Source: Caldisericales bacterium
GTDB taxonomy: Bacteria > Caldisericota > Caldisericia > JAAYUI01
Length of the DNA: 64,000 bases
NCBI GenBank assembly: GCA_022707885.1
Contig: JAKIZT010000006.1
Span: forward strand, 1-64,000
Direction: 5' to 3'
The notes under the pieces are model-generated. The model was not told the origin of the DNA. It was given only the letters and a program-made list of their open reading frames with translations, and made no database searches. The position numbers and the translations under genes were made by a program. Shown piece by piece: positions 1 through 8,118 of this stretch; the stretch's first letter is position 1; each line of letters starts with the position of its first letter.

Positions 1-28
1 GTCATTGTTTCTCCAATAAAAATATACT

Positions 29-37
29 TGTTATAAT
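29..37 (+). promoter_or_regulatory. Extended -10 promoter of the serine operon
   Basis: TGTTATAAT is a perfect extended -10 box (TGn plus TATAAT at 32-37). No convincing -35 box is visible, which fits an extended -10 promoter. The predicted start near 44-45 places the hairpin at 45-60 at the very 5' end of the transcript. Confidence 0.55.
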
Positions 38-44
38 CAGTTTG

Positions 45-354
45 GCCCACTTTGGTGGGCAACGCTTGAAAACAAAAAATCGGTTATTACAATAGGAGGC
101 CCGGAAGGAGTGAAGTGATTGAAATAATATCGCTCTCAAGCGCTTTCCCTTTGGGCAGGGGTATCTTACCAGACCCAAAATGCAACCGCGATTGGCATGG
201 GAACAGCGCTTCAAACAGAAAAGGATCGCTCTGTAAGTATCCTCATATCAAAAAAATCCGGACACAAAATAACATAGAGCTTTTGACGCAAAATCATGCA
301 GTTAACCGCGGCGGAACACCGCCCCGGCCACAATAAACCGAAAGGAGTTTTTTG
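45..354 (+). promoter_or_regulatory. Structured 5' leader RNA, riboswitch or attenuator candidate
   Basis: About 310 nt of untranslated leader precede the serine operon. Visible helices: hairpin 45-60 (GCCCAC/GTGGGC); stem 84-93/118-127 with one mismatch; a three-way junction with closing helix 138-149/199-211 (12 bp, one bulge), hairpin 150-179 and hairpin 180-198 joined without linkers; hairpin 222-243; and GC-rich hairpin 306-327 just before the ribosome site. CGCTTGA at 63-69 can pair with TCAAGCG at 136-142, which would break the junction's closing helix, so two exclusive folds exist. I do not recognise it as a known riboswitch class. The ligand is unknown; serine-pathway metabolites are an inference from context. 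Confidence 0.5.
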
Positions 355-1497
355 ATGAAAACATTGTACAAATTTTTGCTCGCACCGGGTCCAACCCCGC
401 TTCCAGAAGAGGTAAGGCTTGAGGGCGCAAGGGAAATAACGCACCACAAGCATCCAGTCGCCAAGAAGATGTTCCGCAAGGTGACGGACGACATGAAATG
501 GCTCCTTGGGACCAAGTATGACTCCTATCTCCTGGCCTCATCAGGATCCGGCGCCATGGAAACAGCCGTTCAGAACCTTATCAACACCGGAGACAAAGTC
601 ATCATAATCAATGCCGGAAACTTTGGTGGAAGATGGGTAAAGATAAACAAGGCTTATGGTGCAAACGTTGTCGAGATTAAGAAAGACTGGGGAGATATGG
701 CAACTCCAGCAGAACTTGAAGCAGTATTAAAAGCAAACCCGGACACAGTTGCTGTTTTCTGCCAGCTCTCCGAAACATCGACCGGCGCATGTTCTGACAC
801 TGCAGGTTTCGCAAAAATAGTCAGCAAGACCAATGCGATCCTCGTGGTTGATGGCGTTTCAGGCATCGGCGTTGTGCCACTCAAGATGGACGAGTGGAAT
901 GTTGATGTGGTGGTTGGTGGTTCACAGAAGGGTATGATGCTTCCGCCAGGAATGGCTTTCATCTGCATGAACGAAAAAGCATGGAAGCTCGTTGAAAACA
1001 ACAAGCAGCACAAGTTCTATTTTGACCTCAAGCTGTTCCAGAAAAAGCTTGTCGATAACGAAACTCCATGGACGCCACCGATCGGGATCATCTACCAGGC
1101 TGACAAGGCGTTCGAGATGATGAAGGCAGAAGGACTTGAAAACGTCTGGGCAAGATCAACAAAGCTCGCCAAGGGCATCAGAACCGCTATGAAAGCAATG
1201 AACCTCGAGCTGTTTGCAAAATGCCCGGGCGATGCAGTAACAACAGTCAAGATCCCGGATGGCGTTGATGGCAAAAAGGTGACCTCAGTCATAAGGGACA
1301 AGTATGGCATAACAATCGCCGGTGGCCAGGGCGACTTCTCAGGCAAAATCTTCAGGCTTGGTCACATGGGATATATGGACATGTACTCCGAGCTGGCCTG
1401 CCTCGCAGCGCTGGAGCTTACATTCAAAGAGCTAGGACACAAGTTTGAAATCGGTTCTGGCGTCTCTGCCTTCATGAAGGAGATGGCGCAGGAATAA
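355..1497 (+). CDS. Class V PLP-dependent aminotransferase, probable serine-pathway transaminase
   Basis: This 380-residue protein belongs to the fold-type I class V family (alanine/serine-glyoxylate and alternative phosphoserine aminotransferases). The cofactor lysine lies in a GGSQKG motif near residue 192, preceded by the PLP-binding VDGVSG aspartate. Start: ATG at 355, seven bases after AAAGGAG; an in-frame TTG at 352 is less likely. The next gene is serA, 20 bp downstream, so it probably makes phosphoserine from phosphohydroxypyruvate. Glyoxylate aminotransferase activity cannot be excluded. The gene follows an unusually structured leader (45-354). Confidence 0.88.
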   Translation: MKTLYKFLLAPGPTPLPEEVRLEGAREITHHKHPVAKKMFRKVTDDMKWLLGTKYDSYLLASSGSGAMETAVQNLINTGDKVIIINAGNFGGRWVKINKAYGANVVEIKKDWGDMATPAELEAVLKANPDTVAVFCQLSETSTGACSDTAGFAKIVSKTNAILVVDGVSGIGVVPLKMDEWNVDVVVGGSQKGMMLPPGMAFICMNEKAWKLVENNKQHKFYFDLKLFQKKLVDNETPWTPPIGIIYQADKAFEMMKAEGLENVWARSTKLAKGIRTAMKAMNLELFAKCPGDAVTTVKIPDGVDGKKVTSVIRDKYGITIAGGQGDFSGKIFRLGHMGYMDMYSELACLAALELTFKELGHKFEIGSGVSAFMKEMAQE

Positions 1498-1517
1498 ATC
1501 CAAAAGGGGGTGTTTTT

Positions 1518-2432
1518 ATGGCCAAGATATTGATTTCTGATCCAATAGCAAAAGCAGGAGTAGACCTTCTGCAAAAAGAAGGGCATGAGGTCATTATCAA
1601 AAAAATGACACCCGAGGAGCTTGTCGGTTCAATCGGGGATTATGATGCCATCATCGTCAGGTCGGCCACAAAGGTCACTGCTGACGTAATCAAGGCCGGC
1701 TCAAAACTGAGGATCATCGGAAGAGCCGGTGTTGGTCTGGACAATGTTGACTCTGGTGCTGCAAAAGAAAAGGGGATCAAGGTTGTAAATACCCCGGCAG
1801 CAACATCAATCAGTGTTGCAGAGCTCGCCATTGGCCACATGCTTGCCGCATCCCGCTGGATTGGTTATGGAACAGCCACCATGAAAGAAGGCAAGTGGGA
1901 AAAGAAGACCATGGAAGGCGTGGAACTCTATGGAAAAACACTGGGACTCATTGGTGTTGGAAGAATCGGCAGGGAAACAGCCAAGAGGGCAATTGCATTC
2001 GGAATGGAAGTAATCGCCTTCGATCCATACGTTTCCGATCCTGGCATGCAGGGCATACGCATGGTGACCAAGGATGAATTGCTTGCAAAGGCAGATTTCA
2101 TCTCGCTCCATATCCCGCTTACCCCTGAAACAAAAAATATTCTGGACAAACAGGATTTTGACAAATGCAAAAAGGGCCTCGTCCTTGTAAACTGCGCAAG
2201 GGGTGGCACTGTCAACGAAGAGGCGCTCTATAATGCGCTGAAAGAAGGAAAACTCTTCGCGGCCGGCATTGATGTCTTCGAGAAAGAGCCACCGGAAGGA
2301 GTAAACAAGCTGGCCTCGCTGCCGAATGTTGCCCTTACCCCACACATTGGCGCCGCCACCGAAGAAGGCCAGACAAGGGCTGGTGTCCAGCTGGCAGAAA
2401 AGATTGCCGAATTTTTCAAGGAAGGAAAATAG
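1518..2432 (+). CDS. serA: D-3-phosphoglycerate dehydrogenase, short form
   Basis: NAD-dependent oxidation of 3-phosphoglycerate, the first committed step of serine synthesis in the cytoplasm. The 304 residues contain the Rossmann motif GLIGVGRIG (about 143-151), the NCARGG motif and the catalytic-region histidine in HIGAATEEG near residue 275. The protein ends after the catalytic fold, with no C-terminal ACT or ASB regulatory domain, so classical serine feedback through an ACT domain is not expected; control could instead lie in the leader RNA. AAAGGGGGTG precedes the ATG. It sits between the aminotransferase and a DUF1015 gene in one operon. Confidence 0.93.
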   Translation: MAKILISDPIAKAGVDLLQKEGHEVIIKKMTPEELVGSIGDYDAIIVRSATKVTADVIKAGSKLRIIGRAGVGLDNVDSGAAKEKGIKVVNTPAATSISVAELAIGHMLAASRWIGYGTATMKEGKWEKKTMEGVELYGKTLGLIGVGRIGRETAKRAIAFGMEVIAFDPYVSDPGMQGIRMVTKDELLAKADFISLHIPLTPETKNILDKQDFDKCKKGLVLVNCARGGTVNEEALYNALKEGKLFAAGIDVFEKEPPEGVNKLASLPNVALTPHIGAATEEGQTRAGVQLAEKIAEFFKEGK

Positions 2433-2438
2433 AAATCG

Positions 2439-3779
2439 ATGGAAATACTCCCCTTCAAAGGAGTTCACTACAGCAAACAGGCTGGCAACATACAGGACCT
2501 GATCACCCAGCCATACGACAAAATCACCCCAAAAATGCAGGAGGAATACTACAAGACCTCGCCTTACAACGCCATCCGCGTTGAGCTGGGAAAGGACCTC
2601 CAGGGGGACAACGAGAACTACAACAAGTACGTCAGGGCAGAGTGGTATACAAAGCTGTGGATGGCAGAAAATATTTTTGAGCGCGACCAGGAGCCGTGCA
2701 TCTATGTCTATAACCAGGAATACATCCATCCTGATACGGGCAAGATCGTTACCCGCATGAGCTTCATAGCACTAGGCAAACTCCACGAGTATTCGGAAAA
2801 GATTGTTTATCCGCACGAGCACACACTTTCTGGCCCAAAACAGGACAGACTCATGCTCATGAGGTCAACAAAAACAAACACTGGCCTCGTGCTGATGTTC
2901 TACAGGGACAATGAGGACGCAATCAACAAGGTGCTCTCCGGGAAAACCGGCTCGGAGCCCCTCTTTGATGCTGTGGACGAATACAGGACCCACCACAAGA
3001 TCTGGAAAATCAGCGACCCGGCAACAATAAAAAAGGTACAGGACCTGATGGATTCAAAAACAACCATCATCTGTGATGGCCACCACAGGTATGAAACCGC
3101 CCTCAACTATCGCAACGAGATGAGGGAAAAGAACCCGGGTTTCACTGGCAAAGAAGGCTGGAACTACAGGATGATCGCCTATGTCAACATGGCTGATCCA
3201 AACCTTTACGTTTTCCCAACCCACAGGCTGGTCCGTGATGTCCCGAATTTTGATGGTGCAAAACTGCTTGAACAGCTCAAGGGAAGTTTTGATGTAACAG
3301 AGGTTGAAATTTCCGGACCAGCAGTCGACGCCGCAAGGAAACTGGTCGAGATGATGGGCAAAAACGTGGACAAGCACGCCTTCGGGTATTTCCCGAAGGG
3401 CTCAAAAAAGATGTACATGCTGACCCTCAAAAACCTGTCAATCGCCGATTCCATTCCAGTTGAAAAATCCAATGACTGGAAGAGGCTGGATGTAACGATA
3501 CTACACAAGCTGATACTTGAAAAACAGCTTGGAATTGACGATGCAAAGCTTGCTGCCCAGACAAATGTTGACTATGAAAGGTATGTTCCGGAAGCAGTCG
3601 AGCCTGTGGCCAAAGGCACTCACCAATGCGTGTTCCTCATGAATCCAACACTCACAACCCAGGTTGAGGATGTAACAAAACACTTCGAGACAATGCCGCA
3701 GAAATCAACTGACTATTTCCCGAAAGTCCAGTCAGGGCTTGTGATCCAGTACTTCCCCGATAAAGAGACTGTAAAGTAA
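2439..3779 (+). CDS. DUF1015 family protein
   Basis: A 446-residue soluble protein that I place in the DUF1015 family from its opening (a FKGVHYS..-type start followed by ITQPYDKI), the central CDGHHRYETAL block and its length. The conserved CDGHHR suggests a metal or nucleotide site, but the biochemical role is not established. Members often lie next to serA and class V aminotransferases, as here, suggesting a link to serine or one-carbon metabolism. It starts 7 bases after serA stops, with AAGGAAAA as a modest ribosome site, and ends before the terminator at 3801-3830. Confidence 0.8.
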   Translation: MEILPFKGVHYSKQAGNIQDLITQPYDKITPKMQEEYYKTSPYNAIRVELGKDLQGDNENYNKYVRAEWYTKLWMAENIFERDQEPCIYVYNQEYIHPDTGKIVTRMSFIALGKLHEYSEKIVYPHEHTLSGPKQDRLMLMRSTKTNTGLVLMFYRDNEDAINKVLSGKTGSEPLFDAVDEYRTHHKIWKISDPATIKKVQDLMDSKTTIICDGHHRYETALNYRNEMREKNPGFTGKEGWNYRMIAYVNMADPNLYVFPTHRLVRDVPNFDGAKLLEQLKGSFDVTEVEISGPAVDAARKLVEMMGKNVDKHAFGYFPKGSKKMYMLTLKNLSIADSIPVEKSNDWKRLDVTILHKLILEKQLGIDDAKLAAQTNVDYERYVPEAVEPVAKGTHQCVFLMNPTLTTQVEDVTKHFETMPQKSTDYFPKVQSGLVIQYFPDKETVK

Positions 3780-3800
3780 CCGGAACTCGATCAGAAAAAT

Positions 3801-3830
3801 AAAAAACGGCCCCCAAAAAGGCCGTTTTTT
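3801..3830. terminator. Intrinsic terminator of the serine operon
   Basis: AAAAAACGGCC and GGCCGTTTTTT form an 11-bp A-tract/GC/T-tract stem with an 8-nt loop, 21 bases after the DUF1015 stop. The symmetric A and T tracts would let it work in both directions. Confidence 0.9.
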
Positions 3831-3905
3831 ATTTGGTCGCAAATTGCGATTTGTGTAAATATTTTAATCGTGAATGCCGGACTTTTTTGTAGATAATGTT
3901 CCCGT

Positions 3906-4490
3906 ATGGAAAAATGGCTCATAGCAGGACTTGGAAACCCCGGACTCAAATACGCGCACACGCGGCATAATGTTGGTTTTGACGCAGTGGATGCCCTCGC
4001 AAAATTGCTGAAAACAAGGATTTCAAGAATGTCCTGCGGGGCCAAAATAACCAGGGTGGCGCTGGAAGAGCTTGAATTTGTCATTGCGAAACCGCTTTCC
4101 TTCATGAACCTCTCCGGAGGGCCGGTCAATTGCCTTGCAAATGCGAACCAGATACCTTCCGACCACTGGATAATCATCCATGACGACATAGACCTCCCGT
4201 CAGGGGCCCTCAGGATCAGGAAAAGCGGATCAAACGGCGGGCACAAGGGAATTGCATCCATCATGCAGGAAACCGGAAAATCGGACTTCTACAGGATAAA
4301 AATAGGCGTTGGAAGGCCCGAGACAAAGAACGAGGTCGTTGATTTTGTCCTCTCGAGGACAAAGGATGAAGGACTAGAAGAGGCAATAAAAAAAGCCGCA
4401 CAGGCTTGCCTTTTTCTCATCGAGGAAGGCTACCAGGCGGCCGGCAACAAGTTCAATTTTGTGCCAAAAGACCAGGACGAGCTAGAATAG
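3906..4490 (+). CDS. pth: Peptidyl-tRNA hydrolase
   Basis: Releases tRNA from prematurely dropped peptidyl-tRNA. The 194 residues have the family landmarks: GLGNPG near the N terminus, catalytic His21 in TRHNVGF, the HDDIDLPSG loop and GSNGGHKGI. Length is normal. No Shine-Dalgarno is seen; GATAAT/TAATGT at 3892-3899 lies 6-8 bases before the ATG, which would give a leaderless mRNA, though no good -35 box is evident. Its last 9 bases overlap the convergent mrr-like gene. Confidence 0.95.
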   Translation: MEKWLIAGLGNPGLKYAHTRHNVGFDAVDALAKLLKTRISRMSCGAKITRVALEELEFVIAKPLSFMNLSGGPVNCLANANQIPSDHWIIIHDDIDLPSGALRIRKSGSNGGHKGIASIMQETGKSDFYRIKIGVGRPETKNEVVDFVLSRTKDEGLEEAIKKAAQACLFLIEEGYQAAGNKFNFVPKDQDELE

Positions 4491-5414
4491 GTCCTCAGGG
4501 AAATAATCCCTGTCGACTTTCTTGATTTCGTATGTGCTGCTCGTGCTGACGCCAAGTCCGTGGTCAATCATCAATTCAACGAGCTTTCTGCCGTCAACAA
4601 GTGAAATCCGGCTGTCAATTTTTTCTATGTATTCCCTGGCATCTTTTGTGAAATCAGAAGTAGTGATAAAAATGCCTTTTTTTGAGTGATTGCCAGCCAG
4701 GCTGCCCACAAAGGCTTGAACAACTGGTCTTCCAACGGTATTTTCCCATCTCTTGGCCTGAATATAGATCTTGTCCAGACCAAGCTTGTCTTCATCAATT
4801 ACGCCATCAATCCCGCCGTCACCCGTTTTCCCAACCGCCTTGCCAGCCTCGGCCCTTGAACCACCATAGCCCATCTTCAAGAGTAGATCAATGACAAGTT
4901 TTTCAAAAAATGACGGGTCGACCCTCTTTACTGTTTCGAGCAGCTCGTCTGAAAGGTTTTCCCTCAAATCTCTGCAGGCACGGTCTATCTCTTCTTCTGG
5001 GGTTACACTCCTGCAATTATCCAGTCCCTCCAGCACTTCTTTTTTGCCGTCATCTTTCTGTTGCTCTCTTTGAGAGTAACTTGAAACCCATTCTCTATAT
5101 TTAGGATATCGCTCCATCAGGAAATTGTTGTCTATTTTGGCTGGGTTCTCTTTCAGTAATTTTCTTCCTTCTTCGGTAATCATTACAAAAGCAGGTTTTG
5201 TTTTTACAATAAGACCAGATTTTGAAAGATATAAAAAAGACCATGCAATTCTATTTTGGTATTTTAACGAGCCAGAGGCAAGCCTTTCTCTTTTTTCTTC
5301 TTCTGTTATGCCCAATATTTTCGCCACTGGTTCATAAGTATCTTTTTTACTCCACTCTTTACCATCTGACAAAACCTTGAGAACTGGTATAAAAAAATTG
5401 GTAAATTTGACCAT
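4482..5414 (-). CDS. mrr: Mrr-type restriction endonuclease
   Basis: A 310-residue protein with an N-terminal winged-helix Mrr_N region (about 1-90) and a C-terminal PD-(D/E)XK nuclease (about 165-290): MGYGG, then GDGGIDGVI with the metal-binding aspartate, then QAK in IYIQAKRW. The catalytic D...QxK triad is intact. Mrr enzymes are type IV systems that cut methylated foreign DNA. No methyltransferase or specificity subunit lies nearby, as expected for a solitary type IV enzyme. AAGGAG lies 7 bases before the ATG. It follows the FecR-domain gene by 24 bp and may be co-transcribed. Confidence 0.85.
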   Translation of the reverse strand: MVKFTNFFIPVLKVLSDGKEWSKKDTYEPVAKILGITEEEKRERLASGSLKYQNRIAWSFLYLSKSGLIVKTKPAFVMITEEGRKLLKENPAKIDNNFLMERYPKYREWVSSYSQREQQKDDGKKEVLEGLDNCRSVTPEEEIDRACRDLRENLSDELLETVKRVDPSFFEKLVIDLLLKMGYGGSRAEAGKAVGKTGDGGIDGVIDEDKLGLDKIYIQAKRWENTVGRPVVQAFVGSLAGNHSKKGIFITTSDFTKDAREYIEKIDSRISLVDGRKLVELMIDHGLGVSTSSTYEIKKVDRDYFPEDLF

Positions 5415-5438
5415 TAGAATCTCCTTTATTCTAAACCA

Positions 5439-6368
5439 CTATTTGATTATCGTTTCGTCAGTTGTGATCTCCTCTATCTCGGATGCGACAATATCTTCTG
5501 TGCGTGGCTTCGGCTCATCAACCTTTTCAATCTCCACCTTTGGCCTCTTGTTGATTGTTCTACAGGCAATATAAACAAGCAAACCAACAATGATTGTCGC
5601 AACAACGATCAGCAAGATTGCGCCAAGCGAAAAAGCAGTCGATGGTTCAACAGCTTCTTCTGGTTTTGGCAATGTCGGATTCAGATTTGCTATGGTATCG
5701 TCCCAGAAGCGCAACGGTGATACGCCGGTTGGATCGATCTCGCCAATGCCATCCTTTGTTATTATCGCGGTGTTGCCCGCATCAATCGCATAAACAGACC
5801 CCAGCTTTTCTATTTTGAATGAAGTCGTACCTTCAACAACGCTCATCTCGGAGCTGTCCCTGGTCACCGAAAAGGTGAATGTTCCTGCAAGTCCCTGGGT
5901 TGCCCAGCCATCCTGAACAAGCTCTGTCCCTGAGGATTTTTTTGAAACAAAGAGCATATCACCTTTCAGAAGCCTTATCTTCATTTTTGTTGGTGTCGTG
6001 TCAATAAACTCGATGGCGCTGTCCGTTTTGAGATAAACTGAGGTGAACTTGTCAAAATCAATTGAGCAGGCGCTTGTTCCATCGTTGTCAACCTCGATGA
6101 CATCCCCTGCAATAAGTCCTTTTATGTTCCTGGCAGTTATTTTTGCCTCCCCCTTGGGGGTAAGCCATATCTGGCCATATTTGCCATTCAAAATCGGAAA
6201 CTGGACATAATTTCTTTTCTGGGCGGCCATTATTTCATCCGGCGTGGATGGAACACCTGTAATAGTTGTTGGCGGTAGTGAATTCTTGTTTTCCTGCGAG
6301 AAAACTGGGCCAACAAACAAAATGGCCATTGCCGATATTAAAAAGACTGCGAAGATAGCTCTTTTCAT
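5439..6368 (-). CDS. FecR-domain membrane protein
   Basis: 309 residues. An N-terminal signal segment (about 1-24) ends at VFSQ. The extracytoplasmic region (about 55-215) resembles the FecR beta-sandwich (GDVIEVDNDG.., MSVVEGTTSFKIEKLG..). A single membrane helix follows (about 250-272), then a charged cytoplasmic tail rich in E, D and T. FecR proteins can signal through membranes or act as envelope scaffolds, but no FecI-type sigma factor is adjacent, so the partner is unknown. Start ATG with AGGAGG 7 bases upstream; promoter at 6400-6428. Confidence 0.65.
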   Translation of the reverse strand: MKRAIFAVFLISAMAILFVGPVFSQENKNSLPPTTITGVPSTPDEIMAAQKRNYVQFPILNGKYGQIWLTPKGEAKITARNIKGLIAGDVIEVDNDGTSACSIDFDKFTSVYLKTDSAIEFIDTTPTKMKIRLLKGDMLFVSKKSSGTELVQDGWATQGLAGTFTFSVTRDSSEMSVVEGTTSFKIEKLGSVYAIDAGNTAIITKDGIGEIDPTGVSPLRFWDDTIANLNPTLPKPEEAVEPSTAFSLGAILLIVVATIIVGLLVYIACRTINKRPKVEIEKVDEPKPRTEDIVASEIEEITTDETIIK

Positions 6369-6399
6369 CTCGTCCTCCTGGCAATATCAGATTGTGTTT

Positions 6400-6428
6400 A
6401 AATTATTTCCAAAAGAAGGTTTTGTCAA
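6400..6428 (-). promoter_or_regulatory. Promoter of the FecR-domain gene
   Basis: Read leftward: TTGACA (6428-6423), 17-bp spacer, TAATTT (6405-6400). The predicted leader is about 25 nt and contains the AGGAGG ribosome site. Confidence 0.6.
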
Positions 6429-6491
6429 TCTTTCACCAGAAATTGGCAGGGAGCAAAAAGACCCTTTTTGGTTTTTTGTTGGCAAACTTTG

Positions 6492-7226
6492 CTATTTCCC
6501 AGCTTGAAGTCCTCTGAGAATTTCTGGCAAAACCTCTCCCGATTTGCCCTTTATCAAAACATCTGCCAACAAATCAATCTCGGAGTCTTCAGGATTTATG
6601 ATTACAACCTTTGCATCATTCTTTTTTGCTATTGCGGCAAGCCCCGCGGCAGGATAGACAGTCCCTGACGTTCCAACCACCATATACACATCAGAGTTTT
6701 TTGCGTCATCAAAAGCAGCTTCCCAAACCTCCTGTGGAAGCACCTCCCCAAACCAGACTACATCAGGTCGGGCCAAAGCACCACAATGGGGGCATCTCGG
6801 TGGAATGGTGCTTTCATCGAGTTCTTCAAGAATTTTGTTTTCATCGAAACACTTGTTCCTGAATATGTTGCCATGGAGTTCATGCACATTTTTCGAGCCA
6901 GAGAGCTTGTGAAAACCGTCTATATTTTGTGTAGCAACCGAAAAATGACCGAAAATCTTCTCAAATTCCGCCATTGCACGATGTCCATCATTTGGCTTCG
7001 AGTTTTTCACCTGGTTTCTTCTTGCTTCATACCATTCCCAGACGAGCCTGGGGTTTTCAAGATAGCCTTCTCTGGTTGCCCACTTCATTGGATCCATCTT
7101 CGTCCAGATGCCATCTTTGTCACGAAAAGTCTGTATGCCACTTTCGGCGGACATCCCGGCCCCTGTAAGCGCCGAAACCCTACGGGCTTTCAACAGCAGT
7201 TCAACAGCATTTTTTATTTCGTCCAT
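6492..7226 (-). CDS. SIR2-family NAD-dependent protein deacylase (sirtuin)
   Basis: Removes acyl groups from lysines using NAD+. The 244 residues show GAGMSAESGIQTFR, QNIDGFH with the catalytic histidine in ELHGN, the CPHCG zinc pair and the WFGE motif. The first zinc pair is incomplete: a single Cys in KCFDE where most sirtuins have CxxC, a variant I recall in a bacterial subgroup. A GTG at 7274 lies upstream of the predicted transcription start (promoter 7263-7291), so translation should begin at ATG 7235 or, as chosen, ATG 7226 behind AAAGGGTGGT. Divergent from porG, with overlapping promoters. Confidence 0.88.
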   Translation of the reverse strand: MDEIKNAVELLLKARRVSALTGAGMSAESGIQTFRDKDGIWTKMDPMKWATREGYLENPRLVWEWYEARRNQVKNSKPNDGHRAMAEFEKIFGHFSVATQNIDGFHKLSGSKNVHELHGNIFRNKCFDENKILEELDESTIPPRCPHCGALARPDVVWFGEVLPQEVWEAAFDDAKNSDVYMVVGTSGTVYPAAGLAAIAKKNDAKVVIINPEDSEIDLLADVLIKGKSGEVLPEILRGLQAGK

Positions 7227-7257
7227 GTTTACCATACCACCCTTTGATAAAGTACCT

Positions 7258-7287
7258 TTGTGTTTATAATCCACCGTGGCTCATAAT
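7258..7287 (+). promoter_or_regulatory. Promoter of the porGDAB operon
   Basis: TTGTGT (7258-7263), 18-bp spacer, CATAAT (7282-7287). The predicted start near 7294 leaves a short leader with AAAGGTGAG before ATG 7310. It interlocks with the sirtuin promoter. Confidence 0.5.
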
Positions 7288-7291
7288 ACAA
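7263..7291 (-). promoter_or_regulatory. Promoter of the sirtuin gene
   Basis: Read leftward: TTGTAT (7291-7286), exactly 17 bp, TATAAA (7268-7263). Its core boxes lie inside the promoter predicted for porG on the other strand. Confidence 0.6.
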
Positions 7292-7309
7292 TTGGAAAGG
7301 TGAGAAAAA

Positions 7310-7855
7310 ATGAAAGAGATACGCATTCACGGTCGTGGAGGCCAAGGGTGCGTCACCGCTTCGGAAATCCTTGCTGTTGCGGCATTCCTGGACGGACAGA
7401 ATTCCCAGGCATTCCCAAGCTTCGGTTCCGAGCGCAAAGGTGCGCCCATTCAGGCCTTCGCCAGAATTTCTGACAAGAAAATCAGGACAAGGGCCCAAAT
7501 CCTTCATCCAGATTTCCTGATCATCCAAGACCCAACTTTAATTGGTGTTGTTGACCTTCTGTTCGGGCTCAAGGAAGATGGCCTCGTGATCGTCAATACG
7601 GCAAAAAAACCGGAAGAGCTTGGCCTCAAGACAAAAGCCAAGGTAATAACTGTCCCGGCACTGGAAATCGCCGTAGAGGAAATTGGCAGGCCAATCCCAA
7701 ACACCGTAATGATCGGTGCATTTGCCGGAGCCACAGGGCTCATTAAAATCGAATCGGTCGAAAAAGCCGTCAAAGAAAGGTTCCCAGGCGAGCTTGGTGA
7801 AAAGAACGCCAAGGCCTGCAGGAAGGCCTACAATGCGGCAAAGGAGGCCAAATGA
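7310..7855 (+). CDS. porG: Pyruvate:ferredoxin oxidoreductase, gamma subunit
   Basis: The 181-residue gamma subunit of a 2-oxoacid:ferredoxin oxidoreductase. It shows the family opening IHGRGGQGCVTAS and the FPSFGSERKGAPIQAF block that helps bind CoA. First of four overlapping genes in the order gamma-delta-alpha-beta, the arrangement of the four-subunit pyruvate enzymes of Thermotoga and archaea, which is the basis for choosing pyruvate as substrate. The ATG of the next gene overlaps its stop. Confidence 0.88.
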   Translation: MKEIRIHGRGGQGCVTASEILAVAAFLDGQNSQAFPSFGSERKGAPIQAFARISDKKIRTRAQILHPDFLIIQDPTLIGVVDLLFGLKEDGLVIVNTAKKPEELGLKTKAKVITVPALEIAVEEIGRPIPNTVMIGAFAGATGLIKIESVEKAVKERFPGELGEKNAKACRKAYNAAKEAK

Positions 7856-8118
7856 GCAAGATGTTGAAACCAGGAATTAACGTAAAGCCCGGGTCATCAA
7901 AAGAAAACAAGACCGGTTCTTGGCGCAACTATTACCCAAAATTTGACCATGCAAAATGTATTGCATGCGGAACATGCGAAACATACTGCCCAGAAGGAAT
8001 AATTTTTGGGGATAAAGAACACAAATACGATGCAGATCTTGATTATTGCAAAGGCTGCGGAATTTGTGCAAATATTTGCCCAGTAAAATGCATTGAAATG
8101 CTCCTGGAGGTGAGATAA
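7852..8118 (+). CDS. porD: Pyruvate:ferredoxin oxidoreductase, delta (ferredoxin-like) subunit
   Basis: An 88-residue two-[4Fe-4S] ferredoxin subunit with motifs CIACGTCETYCP and CKGCGICANICP. It passes electrons from the beta-subunit cluster to soluble ferredoxin. Start ATG overlaps the porG stop (ATGA); its last base is the first base of the porA start. Confidence 0.9.
   Translation: MSKMLKPGINVKPGSSKENKTGSWRNYYPKFDHAKCIACGTCETYCPEGIIFGDKEHKYDADLDYCKGCGICANICPVKCIEMLLEVR

Noticed and set aside
94-121. CCCGGAAGG hairpin resembling the GGAA tetraloop of SRP RNA
   Set aside because: The conserved SRP 3' side (AAGCAGC) and the matching 5' CAGG are missing, and the surrounding pairing is different.
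115-336. A 73-codon GTG-start reading frame with GGAAGGAG upstream, inside the serine-operon leader
   Set aside because: It runs through all helices of the structured leader and its composition (R, N, K, P runs) looks non-coding. A leader peptide is not excluded but not supported.
7227-7274. GTG 7274 as the sirtuin start
   Set aside because: It lies between the -35 and -10 boxes of a good promoter on that strand, so it would not be in the transcript.
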